Source: Scytonema sp. UIC 10036 (GTDB taxonomy: Bacteria; Cyanobacteriota; Cyanobacteriia; Cyanobacteriales; Nostocaceae). Taken from it: DNA of 64,000 bases. The position numbers and the translations under genes were made by a program. Under the pieces are notes generated by a model, which was not told the DNA's origin, did not search any database, and worked only from the letters and a program-made list of their open reading frames with translations. The stretch is from assembly GCF_009725235.1 (NCBI RefSeq), contig NZ_WJFC01000021.1:1-64000 (forward strand). The letters run 5' to 3'. Within the stretch, counting starts at the first letter, position 1, and each line of letters opens with the position of its first letter. Below, in pieces: positions 10,101 to 18,575 of this stretch.

Positions 10101-11475
10101 CCAAAAGCAAGGACGAATCGATGAAGCCATACAATCCTGTGAGCGTGCCATCGCTATTGCACAAGAAACCGATAACAAGCAACAATTGGCAATTACCTTA
10201 CATCAGTTGGGTGGGTTGTACCAAAAGCAAGAACAAATTGATCGAGCCATCCAATCCTTTGAAGGTGTGATTGCAATTACCGAAGAAACTGATAATAAGC
10301 AACAATTGGCAACTACTCTAACTCAGTTGGGTGGGTTGTATCAGCAGCAAGGAAGAATCGATAAAGCCATCCAATCTTTTAAACGTGCAATTGCTATTGC
10401 ACAAGATGCCGATAACAAACAACAATTAGCAATCACTCTAACTCAGTTGGGTGGTTTGTACCAGGAGCAAAGACAGTTCGACAAAGCCATCCAATCCTTT
10501 GAGAGTGCCCTCGCCATTGAACAAGAAATTGATGACAAGCATTCATTAACAATTACCTTAAAGCAGTTAGGTGGGTTGTACCAGAAGCAAGGACAAATTG
10601 ATCGAGCCATCCAATCATTGGAACGTATAGTCACAATTGCAGAAGGAACAGATAATAAGCAACAACTAAAAATTATTTTAGATAACTCACTTGATTATAC
10701 AATTTTTTTGTGCCAAGTTGATATTTTGTACGGGTCTGCTGCTAGAGCAACGCAAAAATTTCATGCCCCTGAAATGATTCTCCGACGCTACTATGAACTA
10801 TCTGTGAAATTAGATGACAAGCAATGGCAGGCAATCATACTTAACAGTCTAGGTCAAGTGTTCTGCAAGCAAGGAGGAGAGAAGAAATTTCAATTAGCTC
10901 TTATGTATTTTCGAGAAAGCATAAAATGTGCTGAACAATTAGATAACCAAAAACATTTAGCAAAAGTTCATACTGATATGGGTCAAGCCTTACTAGCACA
11001 TGGACATACTAAGCAGGCATCTGAAGCATTTCGCATAGGTTTTGAAATAAATGAGAGCTTAAGAAATAGCTTGGGTTTAGTTAAAATCACGCCTGAATTA
11101 ACATATGCTCTGGTACAGTTAGGAAATCGTGAAGAAGCTATCTCTTATTGTCAACGTGCGCTTGCTATTTATCCTCAAGACCAAGTTGTTGTTGAACTTT
11201 ACGATAAACTTTCTTCATCAAAAGAAATAGTAAACTCAAATACCTTAAAACTTGGAACTGTCAAATTTATTAAGAAAAATAAGCAAGGTAAAGTATATGG
11301 ATATATCGCTGCCGATGATGGTAGTGATGATATCTACTTCCAAGAAGATTTTATAAACTCAGACTTCATATTTCAACTGCAAAAAGGTTCTCGTGTAAAA
11401 GTGGAAGTTAAGCAAAAAGAAAAAAGAGTTTATGCCAAAAGTTTACGAATACTTACTAATGATGAGAGTACATAA
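7111..11475 (+). CDS. caspase-like protease / STAND NTPase / TPR / cold-shock-like fusion
   Basis: A 1454-aa, four-part protein. Residues 1-250 are a C14-type caspase-like protease with His98 in FFAGHG and Cys151 in DSCYSG. Residues about 285-640 are an NB-ARC-like STAND NTPase with P-loop GVGGIGKS (313-320), Walker B LLIFDDADD (about 388-396), the VTTRD motif and a GYLPIAI motif. Residues about 690-1365 are TPRs, including seven almost identical 40-aa units (911-1190). The last 75 residues resemble a cold-shock OB fold (GTVKF, YGYIA, DIYFQ). Family knowledge predicts that ligand sensing by the repeats drives NTP-dependent oligomerisation and protease activation. The OB-fold tail suggests a nucleic-acid-linked signal (inference). 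It is the first gene of a plus-strand array. Confidence 0.9.
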   Translation: MTRDALVVGINQYPLLKDTSTSKAKHLKTPATDAEAIAQLLEIDGNFRVQRLPRSNIDGRLQVDPEKSVTADELLDEITKLFLTKDRRDTALLFFAGHGLQKPLGSLKQILIATSDANPVNKKWNGILLRDLWEIVEQSQVKEQIIWLDSCYSGELLELKDSDFPGRRRLIIAASHSSEVAYGRLDGKHGLLSGALIKGLNPDKVPQGDWITDRTLAHDVEEELNKYYAEKKIPQIPQIRRPDQPIKLIQGKGQVSLNKLPDVKKSAERKIPFVLPQLDISTFTGRNEELKKLEESLLDNQGVKLCSIAGLTGVGGIGKSALACHFATLHKADFPDGVIGLRVDGKNVNTIARQFARLCGAEIKLDADEEEALDATTIMQHVFAHRRMLLIFDDADDSIRQLLPGGNRCAVIVTTRDRGSAISLEIPKEGRINLSPLPEADALLLLEKLIGKERVAAEPEAARELIELVGYLPIAIKIIGSLLSLYEKRSLTRHAKRLTKKRQLARIKFGDVKHLDLFACFSLSLEYLQPDEINFFACLSVCAKNGFSLQTAIVTTACDDDTTEERLNKLDRLSLINNSEVGEDRFVFHPLIYEFAVEKAIELGLHEEATARHAEYFIKLVKREINPVVAKEIAAEFDEIILAAQWLQQQTTIKYQEQDKYEFAVYLQPFFEQYADWEQAVHFMLGFEKLAESNENWEKVVKFRIQQAKYLSLQGNRTGAEELLKSELISEILSKIEEETTRQLSLAKYLNTLGGIVMRQGKFDEAVKVFKRAVEIEEQLNNQEGLAMVLNSLGGVLRRQGGFNEAEEILNRSYAISMQLNDKRHAAMVLHNLGICFQEQERLDEAFYTLQRSSAIFEELGHQRSLLMVLTSLGRVLQRQGKLDEAITAIEKSAAIEEKLADKRNFIIKLNLLGSLYQEQARFNEAIQTYERALAIAQETDNKQQLAITLTQLGGLYQEQRQFDEAIQSCERAIAITLEADNKQQLAIILTQLGGLYQKQGRIDEAIQSCERAIAIAQETDNKQQLAITLHQLGGLYQKQEQIDRAIQSFEGVIAITEETDNKQQLATTLTQLGGLYQQQGRIDKAIQSFKRAIAIAQDADNKQQLAITLTQLGGLYQEQRQFDKAIQSFESALAIEQEIDDKHSLTITLKQLGGLYQKQGQIDRAIQSLERIVTIAEGTDNKQQLKIILDNSLDYTIFLCQVDILYGSAARATQKFHAPEMILRRYYELSVKLDDKQWQAIILNSLGQVFCKQGGEKKFQLALMYFRESIKCAEQLDNQKHLAKVHTDMGQALLAHGHTKQASEAFRIGFEINESLRNSLGLVKITPELTYALVQLGNREEAISYCQRALAIYPQDQVVVELYDKLSSSKEIVNSNTLKLGTVKFIKKNKQGKVYGYIAADDGSDDIYFQEDFINSDFIFQLQKGSRVKVEVKQKEKRVYAKSLRILTNDEST
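9841..10680 (+). repeat. seven tandem 120-bp TPR-coding repeats
   Basis: Seven consecutive 120-bp units, starting at 9841, 9961, 10081, 10201, 10321, 10441 and 10561, encode TPRs with the core QLGGLYQ-QGQ-D-AIQS-E-AI. The DNA copies are highly alike, which points to recent unequal crossing over or gene conversion and a repeat number likely to vary between strains. Confidence 0.85.
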
Positions 11476-11548
11476 ATTAAAACAAGTACTTGAATATTAA
11501 ATTATTAGTTTGTAGCAAATATATAAATCTTTAAATTAATTTACTGAT

Positions 11549-14020
11549 ATGAGTAAAGAAGCCTTAGAAGCAAAGAATTTTAAAAATCTACAATTAGAAG
11601 CTAACATTATCAATGAACTAGTGCAGCTGCTCCGACCTTTTTTGGAAGATGAGAGAAATCGTCGTCCCTTTTTAGTTTTCGCTTTGGGTAATGATGCACC
11701 TGTGTTGCAGCACATCAGTTGGGGTGGTGCTGTGGCAAGTTTTATCCCAGATATGATGTGCAAGCTAGTAGACTATGGCGAAGTAGCTCCAGGAAAACAA
11801 GCGCTTTGGGCATTGTTGGAATATGTGCGATCGCAAGTAGGTGTAGATGTGCAGCAACGTATCGATCATTTGCGTCCTCTACTTGATGTGGGAGCGATCT
11901 CTTCCACAGCAACTGATAGCATATCAATAGATGTCCTTGTGCAGAAAGTGCGTGCTCGCCTGCATGATGATATCCAAAGCTTGCATGGAACAATACCACT
12001 TTTAGGTGTTGACCATTGGGTAAATTTGGGCGAGTTATTTGTAGATGTTAATATTCTAGAACAAGTTAGTAGTAGCCGCAAATCAGAACTAAATGACTTG
12101 TGGCAAGATTTTAGTGTTGGTGTTAAAGAATATTCCAGTTATCGTAGTTTGGATCGCATTGGCTTAGGCAAACAGCAACAGCGAATATCTGGGTTAACAG
12201 TGCTGGCAAAAAATACGAATTTAATGGTGTTGGGGAAGCCTGGTTCTGGGAAAACAACTTATCTCCAGTGTATTGTCATCGAATGTAATGAAGGTAGATT
12301 GCAACCACATCGAATTCCGGTCTTGATTAAGCTACGAGAATTTGTAGATGATGGTCGCTCCTTTGAATATCATTTAGAGCGTTATTTAACTCAGCAATGG
12401 CGCTTGTCTGATGTTGAAACTGAATTAGTCTTAAGTCAAGGTAGGGCGTTGATTTTACTAGATGGTTTAGATGAGGTTACGGGAACCAACGGACAAGAAC
12501 TTTCTAAAGAAATTAAACGATTTGCTCGTACATATCCCCAGAATCAGTTGATAGTTACTTGTAGAACACAAAGTCAAGAATCCCGATTTGACCGTTTTGA
12601 TTATGTCGAAGTCGCAGATTTTAATCAGACACAAGTCAATGCATTTGCGGAACACTGGTTTAAGGTAGTTTGTTCAAATATAAAGGAAAGACAAGCGAAA
12701 GCACGAGAATTTATAGAAAAACTTTATTTAGAAAAAAATCAGCCAATTCGGGAATTAGCAATTACACCAATCTTATTGAATTTAACCTGTTCAGTGTTTC
12801 ATCAAACAGAAAAGTTCTACTCAAAACGGTCGAAACTATACGAAGAAGGATTAGAGTTACTCCTAGAGAAGTGGGACAAATCACGGGCAATTGAGCGGGA
12901 TGAGATTTACCGAGAGTTATTGCCTGAGCGAAAGCAGGAACTTTTGAGCTATCTAGCGGTGAAGAAGTTTGAGCAACCACAGTATGTGCTGTTTGAGCAG
13001 GAGGAAATAGAGAGGTATATTGCGGAGTTTTTGAAAATTTCGCGGCGAGATAGTCAGGTGGTTTTAAGAGCAATTGAGGCGCAGCATGGGTTGCTGATTG
13101 AAAGGGCGCAGAAGGTTTGGTCTTTTTCGCACCTGACTTTTCAAGAGTATTTCGTAGGAAAGTGGTTTTGCAAACGAGCTGATTGGCAGATACTAGCCAA
13201 GCATATTTCTGAAGTACGCTACCAAGAAATATTTTTGATTACTACTGAGCTATCTTGTAACAGTGGACAACTACTAAAAAGTATGAAAAACGAAATTGAC
13301 TATGTACTAGGTGTAAATAAAGAGCTTCAAGATTTTCTCGCTCGTGTTTATGCAAAATCCCAATCTGTTACTGTTCCCTATCATCCAGCAAAAATTAGAG
13401 CTTTCTATTTTTCAATAAATCGTAATGATATTCTTGATTTTCAATCTCCTTCAAATTTTTGCTCCACACATACCTTTGACATTGATATTAATTCTGTAAT
13501 TAATCCTGAATATGCTCTTGATTGTGTCCTTGACTACGAACTGGCTTTATTCCTATATAATGCTTATTGTATAGCTTCCAATCCACCTATGATGGATGCT
13601 TTTAGCTATTCTCATGTTAATCAACAATTCATTGAAGGATATGAAAAATTAACTGCATATCAACTTGAACCAGAATTTAGAACGGAACTTGAAAAGATAA
13701 AAAATGTGCTACCGAGCTTCTTATGCGAAGACTGGGAGAGCTATAGAAACTGGGGGTTAACAGAAGGTCGAATCTGGGCTGAGCGGCTTAGAGGATTGAT
13801 AGTGACATATCGAAATATCAGACACAGCCTACACTATCTTAAAGATGAGCAATGGGAATCACTAAAACAGTACTACGATGCCAATAAACTATTAGTAGAT
13901 TGTTTAAATAGTGGTAGTGTGATGAGTGGCACAGTTCGCGAAGAAATAGAAAACACCTTACTATTACCCATTACGGAGATTGAGAAGTACAAAAGCACGC
14001 AATGTCACTTGGAACAATAA
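11549..14020 (+). CDS. EAD-NACHT STAND NTPase
   Basis: Residues about 8-105 form an effector-associated domain: LLRPFLEDERNR, ISWGG, KLVDYGEVAPGKQAL and VGVDVQQRID line up with the N-termini of the genes at 15183 and 16588. A NACHT NTPase follows, with Walker A GKPGSGKTT (229-237), Walker B LILLDGLDEV (301-310) and VTCRT. A helical region (about 400-560) with a QEYFVGKW motif typical of NACHT C-terminal extensions comes next. The last 250 residues are unrecognised and could be the sensor. ATG at 11549 is the only good start. It follows the caspase gene by 73 bases and overlaps the upstream-most possible start of the protease gene. Likely role: a signal-gated switch recruiting EAD partners. 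Confidence 0.88.
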   Translation: MSKEALEAKNFKNLQLEANIINELVQLLRPFLEDERNRRPFLVFALGNDAPVLQHISWGGAVASFIPDMMCKLVDYGEVAPGKQALWALLEYVRSQVGVDVQQRIDHLRPLLDVGAISSTATDSISIDVLVQKVRARLHDDIQSLHGTIPLLGVDHWVNLGELFVDVNILEQVSSSRKSELNDLWQDFSVGVKEYSSYRSLDRIGLGKQQQRISGLTVLAKNTNLMVLGKPGSGKTTYLQCIVIECNEGRLQPHRIPVLIKLREFVDDGRSFEYHLERYLTQQWRLSDVETELVLSQGRALILLDGLDEVTGTNGQELSKEIKRFARTYPQNQLIVTCRTQSQESRFDRFDYVEVADFNQTQVNAFAEHWFKVVCSNIKERQAKAREFIEKLYLEKNQPIRELAITPILLNLTCSVFHQTEKFYSKRSKLYEEGLELLLEKWDKSRAIERDEIYRELLPERKQELLSYLAVKKFEQPQYVLFEQEEIERYIAEFLKISRRDSQVVLRAIEAQHGLLIERAQKVWSFSHLTFQEYFVGKWFCKRADWQILAKHISEVRYQEIFLITTELSCNSGQLLKSMKNEIDYVLGVNKELQDFLARVYAKSQSVTVPYHPAKIRAFYFSINRNDILDFQSPSNFCSTHTFDIDINSVINPEYALDCVLDYELALFLYNAYCIASNPPMMDAFSYSHVNQQFIEGYEKLTAYQLEPEFRTELEKIKNVLPSFLCEDWESYRNWGLTEGRIWAERLRGLIVTYRNIRHSLHYLKDEQWESLKQYYDANKLLVDCLNSGSVMSGTVREEIENTLLLPITEIEKYKSTQCHLEQ

Positions 14021-14109
14021 GCGCTAAACCTCATGTCAGTACTCACAGTTATAAATCTATATCATCTTTAATTAGAAGATCGCTGCATGACTTTATAGGA
14101 GCAGTAACC

Positions 14110-15177
14110 GTGACCGTACAACTATCCCAACCCGACTTCCAACGCCTGACGCGCATTGTGCAGAATTTACCAGACTTTGCCAACGTGCGCGATCGCCGAG
14201 ATTTTCTTACAGGAGCTTTTGGAGGAGATCCGAAAGCTGAGATAATTCTGGCGCGGCTAGATTGGGAAGGTAGCCCCATGAGTTTCTCTGTGAGGATAGT
14301 AACCTTTTTGTCGCAATTTGGACAGGTTGCTTACGGTAAAGAAGCCCTGGCAGTTTTCCTCAACCATATTCAGAACTATATTGGCGATGGTGATGATAAA
14401 GACTTTATTCTGGGCTTATTTCAAACATATCCTCTCCTAGATGTTGCTAGTACTCGCAATCGCTCTATTGATTCTTGGCGCGGAACTGACAGTATAGTTG
14501 ACATCCAGGAAAAAATTATTGGAGAAGATACTCTACGCCATATTTACATTTTAAACTTAGCATTAGAAGCATCAAAAGCGGTGGTTCGTATCAAAACTCC
14601 AGAAGGTTTGGGTACGGGGTTTATGATTGCACCTGATTTACTCATGACGAACAATCACGTTATCAAAAGCCAGGAAGTAGCAGAAAAAAGTAACTTCAGC
14701 TTTAACTATCAATTAGATATCAATGGTAAAGAATGCCCAACACAAACTATTGGGGCTTTACCAGATGGTGCTTTTTACACTAACAAAGAACTGGATTTTA
14801 CAGTAGTAACCCTGAAAGAAGTTCCAGACTTTGGCAAACCTTTAATCTTCAAAAGTCAATTAATGCGGCGAGATGACCGCGTGGCAATTATTCAACATCC
14901 AGGCGGACATTTAAAGAAGATCTCAATACAGAATAACTTTGTTGCTTACGCCGATAATCAAGTCCTGCAATATACTACTAGTACAGAACCCGGTTCATCA
15001 GGTTCGCCTGTTTTCGATGATGATTTTCAGGTGGTTGGGATTCACCATAGCGGTGGGATGTTAGTAGAACCAAGCACGCAACGGAGGTATTTACGTAATG
15101 CAGGTACGAGTGCGATCGCTGTTTTGAAAGATTTACAGGCGAATGCACCTGAAATTTACGCAAGATTGCAGGGGTAA
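14110..15177 (+). CDS. EAD-like domain fused to trypsin-like serine protease
   Basis: The best start is GTG 14110, with AGGAG at 14097-14101 eight bases upstream. An ATG at 14002 would add 36 residues unlike the family and overlap the previous gene. Counting from the GTG (355 aa), residues about 5-110 are an effector-associated domain-like helical region (FQRLTRIVQ, FGQVAYGKEAL). Residues about 150-350 are a trypsin-like protease with His183 (TNNHV), Asp229 (ELDFTV) and Ser297 (PGSSGSP), so the triad is intact. There is no signal peptide, so it should act in the cytoplasm. It sits between two EAD genes and is a likely effector recruited by EAD contacts. Confidence 0.88.
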   Translation: MTVQLSQPDFQRLTRIVQNLPDFANVRDRRDFLTGAFGGDPKAEIILARLDWEGSPMSFSVRIVTFLSQFGQVAYGKEALAVFLNHIQNYIGDGDDKDFILGLFQTYPLLDVASTRNRSIDSWRGTDSIVDIQEKIIGEDTLRHIYILNLALEASKAVVRIKTPEGLGTGFMIAPDLLMTNNHVIKSQEVAEKSNFSFNYQLDINGKECPTQTIGALPDGAFYTNKELDFTVVTLKEVPDFGKPLIFKSQLMRRDDRVAIIQHPGGHLKKISIQNNFVAYADNQVLQYTTSTEPGSSGSPVFDDDFQVVGIHHSGGMLVEPSTQRRYLRNAGTSAIAVLKDLQANAPEIYARLQG

Positions 15178-15182
15178 TTTAG

Positions 15183-16499
15183 ATGGCAGAACTCAATGGG
15201 GAAATCATCCAAGAATTATCGCGTGTGTTAAGACCATTTATGTGGGATAAGCAACAACGTCAATCTTATCTTGTTATGGCTTTAGGGACTAATGCAAATG
15301 TCTTGAATCGTTTGGTTTGGGATACGAGTGTGGATGTTTTTATTCCCCAAATGGTGAGGGAACTAGTAGCATTTGGAGAAATTAACTCTGGGAAACCTGC
15401 AGTTTGTACTTTATTGGAAGTCATACGTGAAAATGTAGGCGTAGATATTCAACAAACAATTGATAATTTACTACAAAAAATTATACAAGAATTAGCAGAA
15501 CAACAAAAACGAGTAGATAGTCTAGATAGTCGCTATAGAAATATCAATTCCCTCAGCGGACATTCAGATTCAGTTTTATATGTTGCTGTTAGTCCAGATG
15601 GTAAGATTGTTGCCAGTGGAAGTCGCGACCGCACAATCAAATTATGGAACTTAACGACGGTCGAATTGCTCACTACTTTCATAGGACATTCTAGCCCAGT
15701 TCTTGCTGTTGACTTTAGCCCAGATGGACAAACCTTGGCAAGTGTCAGTAACATGGAGTTTCAGGATGGTAATATCAAGTTGTGGGATATACGTACAGGT
15801 AAACTGAGACAAACTTTAGGCAGTTCGTTGGTTTCTTTGCGAACTAGTTGTGTCAGCTTTAGCCCGGATGGACAAACCCTCGCCACGGGACATTTTGACG
15901 CGGCTATTAGACTTTGGCATCTTAGTAGCGGAAAACAGTTACACACTTTAAGGGGACACGGATGGGATGTCAATTCTGTGACTTTTAGCCGTGATGGACG
16001 GTTTTTGGTGAGCGGTAGTATTGATGGTGCAATCATGATTTGGAATTGGCGTAATGGGGAGAGAATACGTACTCTCAATCGCCCAACCGACTTTTTTGGT
16101 TCTATGGTATCTTGGTTTGACCGTTCGGTAGGGTCAATTCGCTCAGTTGCTATTAGTCCTGACGGACAAACCATTGCCAGTGGAGGTACTAGTGTCGGTG
16201 ATAATGGTGTTTCTAATCCACCAATCAAGCTGTGGAATCCAAACACTGGAACCCAAGAGCGTATTCTGACTGGACACACAGATTCTGTGAATGCGATCGC
16301 GTTTAGTCCATCCGAAAAAATTATCGCCAGTGGAGGTGAAGATAATACAATTAGGATATGGAATTATCAAACAGCAGAACTGTTACAGACTCTTGAAGCT
16401 CAAAGTCTTGTAAATTCTCTTGCTTTCAGTCCTCATCCTAAAATTTTAGTTAGTGGTAATGATGATTCCAGAATTAGGATTTGGGGTGTACCTTCTTAA
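15183..16499 (+). CDS. EAD-WD40 protein (one seven-bladed propeller)
   Basis: Residues about 5-100 are an effector-associated domain close to those of the NACHT and 16588 proteins (LRPFMWDKQQR, FGEINSGKPAV, VGVDIQQTIDNL). A short coiled coil (about 100-115) leads to seven WD40 repeats (KLWN, KLWD, RLWH, MIWN, KLWN, RIWN, RIWG), enough for one propeller. It starts six bases after the protease stop, so the two are co-transcribed. It has no enzyme domain and probably acts as a sensor or scaffold linking a recognised ligand to the EAD assembly. Confidence 0.88.
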   Translation: MAELNGEIIQELSRVLRPFMWDKQQRQSYLVMALGTNANVLNRLVWDTSVDVFIPQMVRELVAFGEINSGKPAVCTLLEVIRENVGVDIQQTIDNLLQKIIQELAEQQKRVDSLDSRYRNINSLSGHSDSVLYVAVSPDGKIVASGSRDRTIKLWNLTTVELLTTFIGHSSPVLAVDFSPDGQTLASVSNMEFQDGNIKLWDIRTGKLRQTLGSSLVSLRTSCVSFSPDGQTLATGHFDAAIRLWHLSSGKQLHTLRGHGWDVNSVTFSRDGRFLVSGSIDGAIMIWNWRNGERIRTLNRPTDFFGSMVSWFDRSVGSIRSVAISPDGQTIASGGTSVGDNGVSNPPIKLWNPNTGTQERILTGHTDSVNAIAFSPSEKIIASGGEDNTIRIWNYQTAELLQTLEAQSLVNSLAFSPHPKILVSGNDDSRIRIWGVPS

Positions 16500-16587
16500 T
16501 GACGCTTACGTCTGTTTGGTTTCAGAAATGATAAAAGTAATACAGATAATCTAACCAAAATTTCCCAGGCATATACACCCTTTTGCA

Positions 16588-17673
16588 GTGAGCGACCTAA
16601 TACACAAGTTATTACCTCTACTCAGACCTCTAATGGAGAATGAGTACCAGCGTCAAGGATATTTAAGGAGGGCGTTAGGGATGAATACGCCCGTGTTAAA
16701 CCGTCTGTGCTGGAATTTACCCGTTGATGCGTTTATCGGGGATATGTACGTGAAACTGGTAGAATTTGGGGAAATTTCTCCAGGGAAACCAGCAATTTGT
16801 GCATTACTAAAGGTGATACGTGAGGAGGTGGGCGTTGATGTCCAAGCTATTATCGACACACTGATTGTAGAATTTCTACCACCAGCAGAAACTCTAACTA
16901 TTTCTACACCGCCGCATTTACTCTTTGATTTACTGCTACAAATGGACTTTAAGCAGCAGGTGCGGTTAGTGGAAGATGTATTGGAACAACATCGAACAGC
17001 TGCATTCCTTGTTCACGGGGAACCTGACTGTGGGCAGGAATTACTGGTGACTCGTTTATTTCGGGTAAAATCAGGATGGAAGAATAACTCTCCCATTAAA
17101 AACGATGTGACCAACAATGCGGCTTATCGCAGTACTGAACGCTTGTGGAAACAACTCGCTCGTTCGTTTTTACTCCCACTAGATACTAAACCAGAACAAA
17201 TTATTGATAGAATTTGCGATCGCTGGCAGACTCAAGATGTCATTTTCATCTTTGAAAAAGTTGACTGTATGCCGTCAAAAGTTCTCGTAAGTTGGCTTCA
17301 GGAGTTTTGGGAACCGCTAGTAGACAGAGGAAAGTTCAATCCACCACTGAAAGATACACATTTATTAATGTTCTTAGTGGATAATTGTGGTAATGTTTGT
17401 CAGTCACAAGTCATGCTGGCAAAGCAATTTGATGAACCGGAGTATCCTCGAATTCCCCTGTACTTGCCACCTGTTAGTCCGTTTCCAACCGATGTCCTAC
17501 AAGATTGGCTAAGCGATATGAAGGTATTTCGCGATTTACAGATACCTACTAATTTAACTTATCAGCGAATATGGGAAAATTCTGATAACGGCATTCCTCA
17601 ATTTGTCTATGAAGAAATTTGCACGCACTTTGATTTAAGTTGGGAAGGAGATTTGGCGAAATGGCTGATTTAG
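16588..17673 (+). CDS. EAD plus degenerate STAND-like (iSTAND-type) protein
   Basis: It starts with GTG at 16588. Residues about 3-95 are the same effector-associated domain (LLRPLMENEYQR, FGEISPGKPAI, VGVDVQAIIDTL). The rest resembles a STAND/NACHT core in which the P-loop reads GEPDCGQEL and lacks the Lys that binds phosphate, while a Walker-B-like VIFIFEKVD strand remains. This fits the inactive STAND modules described with MoxR/vWA conflict systems; the domain name is inference from pattern. It lies just before, and overlaps by 13 bases, the MoxR gene, suggesting that it links the EAD partners to the MoxR-vWA pair. Confidence 0.78.
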   Translation: MSDLIHKLLPLLRPLMENEYQRQGYLRRALGMNTPVLNRLCWNLPVDAFIGDMYVKLVEFGEISPGKPAICALLKVIREEVGVDVQAIIDTLIVEFLPPAETLTISTPPHLLFDLLLQMDFKQQVRLVEDVLEQHRTAAFLVHGEPDCGQELLVTRLFRVKSGWKNNSPIKNDVTNNAAYRSTERLWKQLARSFLLPLDTKPEQIIDRICDRWQTQDVIFIFEKVDCMPSKVLVSWLQEFWEPLVDRGKFNPPLKDTHLLMFLVDNCGNVCQSQVMLAKQFDEPEYPRIPLYLPPVSPFPTDVLQDWLSDMKVFRDLQIPTNLTYQRIWENSDNGIPQFVYEEICTHFDLSWEGDLAKWLI

Positions 17674-18575
17674 CAAGCGTACTCACCGCCAATGGCAAGC
17701 AGTATTATACTGGCAAGCCAATTTCACCCCAAGAGTGTCAAAAGTACGGGCTTTCTCCTTACTTACCATCACCAGAACTTATCAAAGCCGTTAATCTTGC
17801 TATTTTCTTAGAAAAACGTCCCTTGTTGCTTAAAGGTGAGCCTGGATGCGGTAAAACAAGTTTGGCGCAAGCAGTGGCTTACGAATTGGGCTTACCCTAT
17901 GAAGCTTGGTATATTAAATCTACCACTAGGGCGAGGGATGGACTTTACACCTATGATGCTGTTGGTCGTTTGCACGATGCTCAACTTGCTCGCGTGGGGG
18001 AAGCAAGCAATTCTAAAGTCGGGAATTTGGACAATTACATCAAATTGGGACCCCTAGGACGTGCGTTTAAAAATCAACAACGCACTGTGGTGCTGATTGA
18101 TGAAATTGATAAAGCTGATATTGACTTTCCTAACGATCTATTGCGAGAGTTGGATGAGCAGCAGTTTACCATTGAAGAAAAGGGGGAAGAAGTCAAAGCA
18201 AATTACCCTCCCATTGTCTTTGTCACTAGCAATGATGAAAAGGATTTACCTGATGCTTTTCTGCGGCGTTGTTTGTTTTATTATATTCAGTTTCCCTATT
18301 CACAGTTAGATAATATTGTCAAGTCTCACTTCCCCGAATCTTCGTCTGAATTAGTGGAAGCTGCGGTAAACCGTTTTACCGAACTACGGCAGAAAATGGA
18401 GAAGGGGAAAGCTGGTAAAAAAGTGAGTACCAGTGAGTTGCTTGATTGGTTTGCAGTGTTGCGGCAATTTCCTCAAGATGAGGTGTTAAAGCAGCTGCAC
18501 GGAGAAATTCCTTTTCCGGAAGTTTTACTAAAAAAATGGGAAGACCATCTGCGGTATTTAAAGTATGAAGCTTGA
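17661..18575 (+). CDS. MoxR-family AAA+ ATPase
   Basis: ATG 17661 is preferred because an AAGGAG lies about 10 bases upstream; the longer TTG frame from 17640 adds seven unrelated residues. The 304-aa protein has Walker A GEPGCGKTS (59-67), Walker B VVLIDEID (Asp147, Glu148), a sensor-1 VTSNDE and an FLRRC arginine-finger-like motif. MoxR ATPases work as chaperone-like remodelers together with vWA proteins, and the next gene encodes one, overlapping by 11 bases. In this island it probably acts on the vWA/EAD partners. Confidence 0.92.
   Translation: MADLASVLTANGKQYYTGKPISPQECQKYGLSPYLPSPELIKAVNLAIFLEKRPLLLKGEPGCGKTSLAQAVAYELGLPYEAWYIKSTTRARDGLYTYDAVGRLHDAQLARVGEASNSKVGNLDNYIKLGPLGRAFKNQQRTVVLIDEIDKADIDFPNDLLRELDEQQFTIEEKGEEVKANYPPIVFVTSNDEKDLPDAFLRRCLFYYIQFPYSQLDNIVKSHFPESSSELVEAAVNRFTELRQKMEKGKAGKKVSTSELLDWFAVLRQFPQDEVLKQLHGEIPFPEVLLKKWEDHLRYLKYEA

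Noticed and set aside
9841..10680. CRISPR or satellite array
   Set aside because: The 120-bp period keeps the reading frame and encodes TPRs throughout.
14002..14109. ATG 14002 as the start of the EAD-protease
   Set aside because: It overlaps the NACHT gene, has no ribosome-binding site and adds residues unlike the domain, whereas GTG 14110 has AGGAG at the right distance.
15761..16279. Minus-strand 172-codon frame
   Set aside because: It is antisense to the WD40 repeats of the EAD-WD40 gene; repeated CPSGLK peptides are the reverse reading of SPDGQ-coding DNA.
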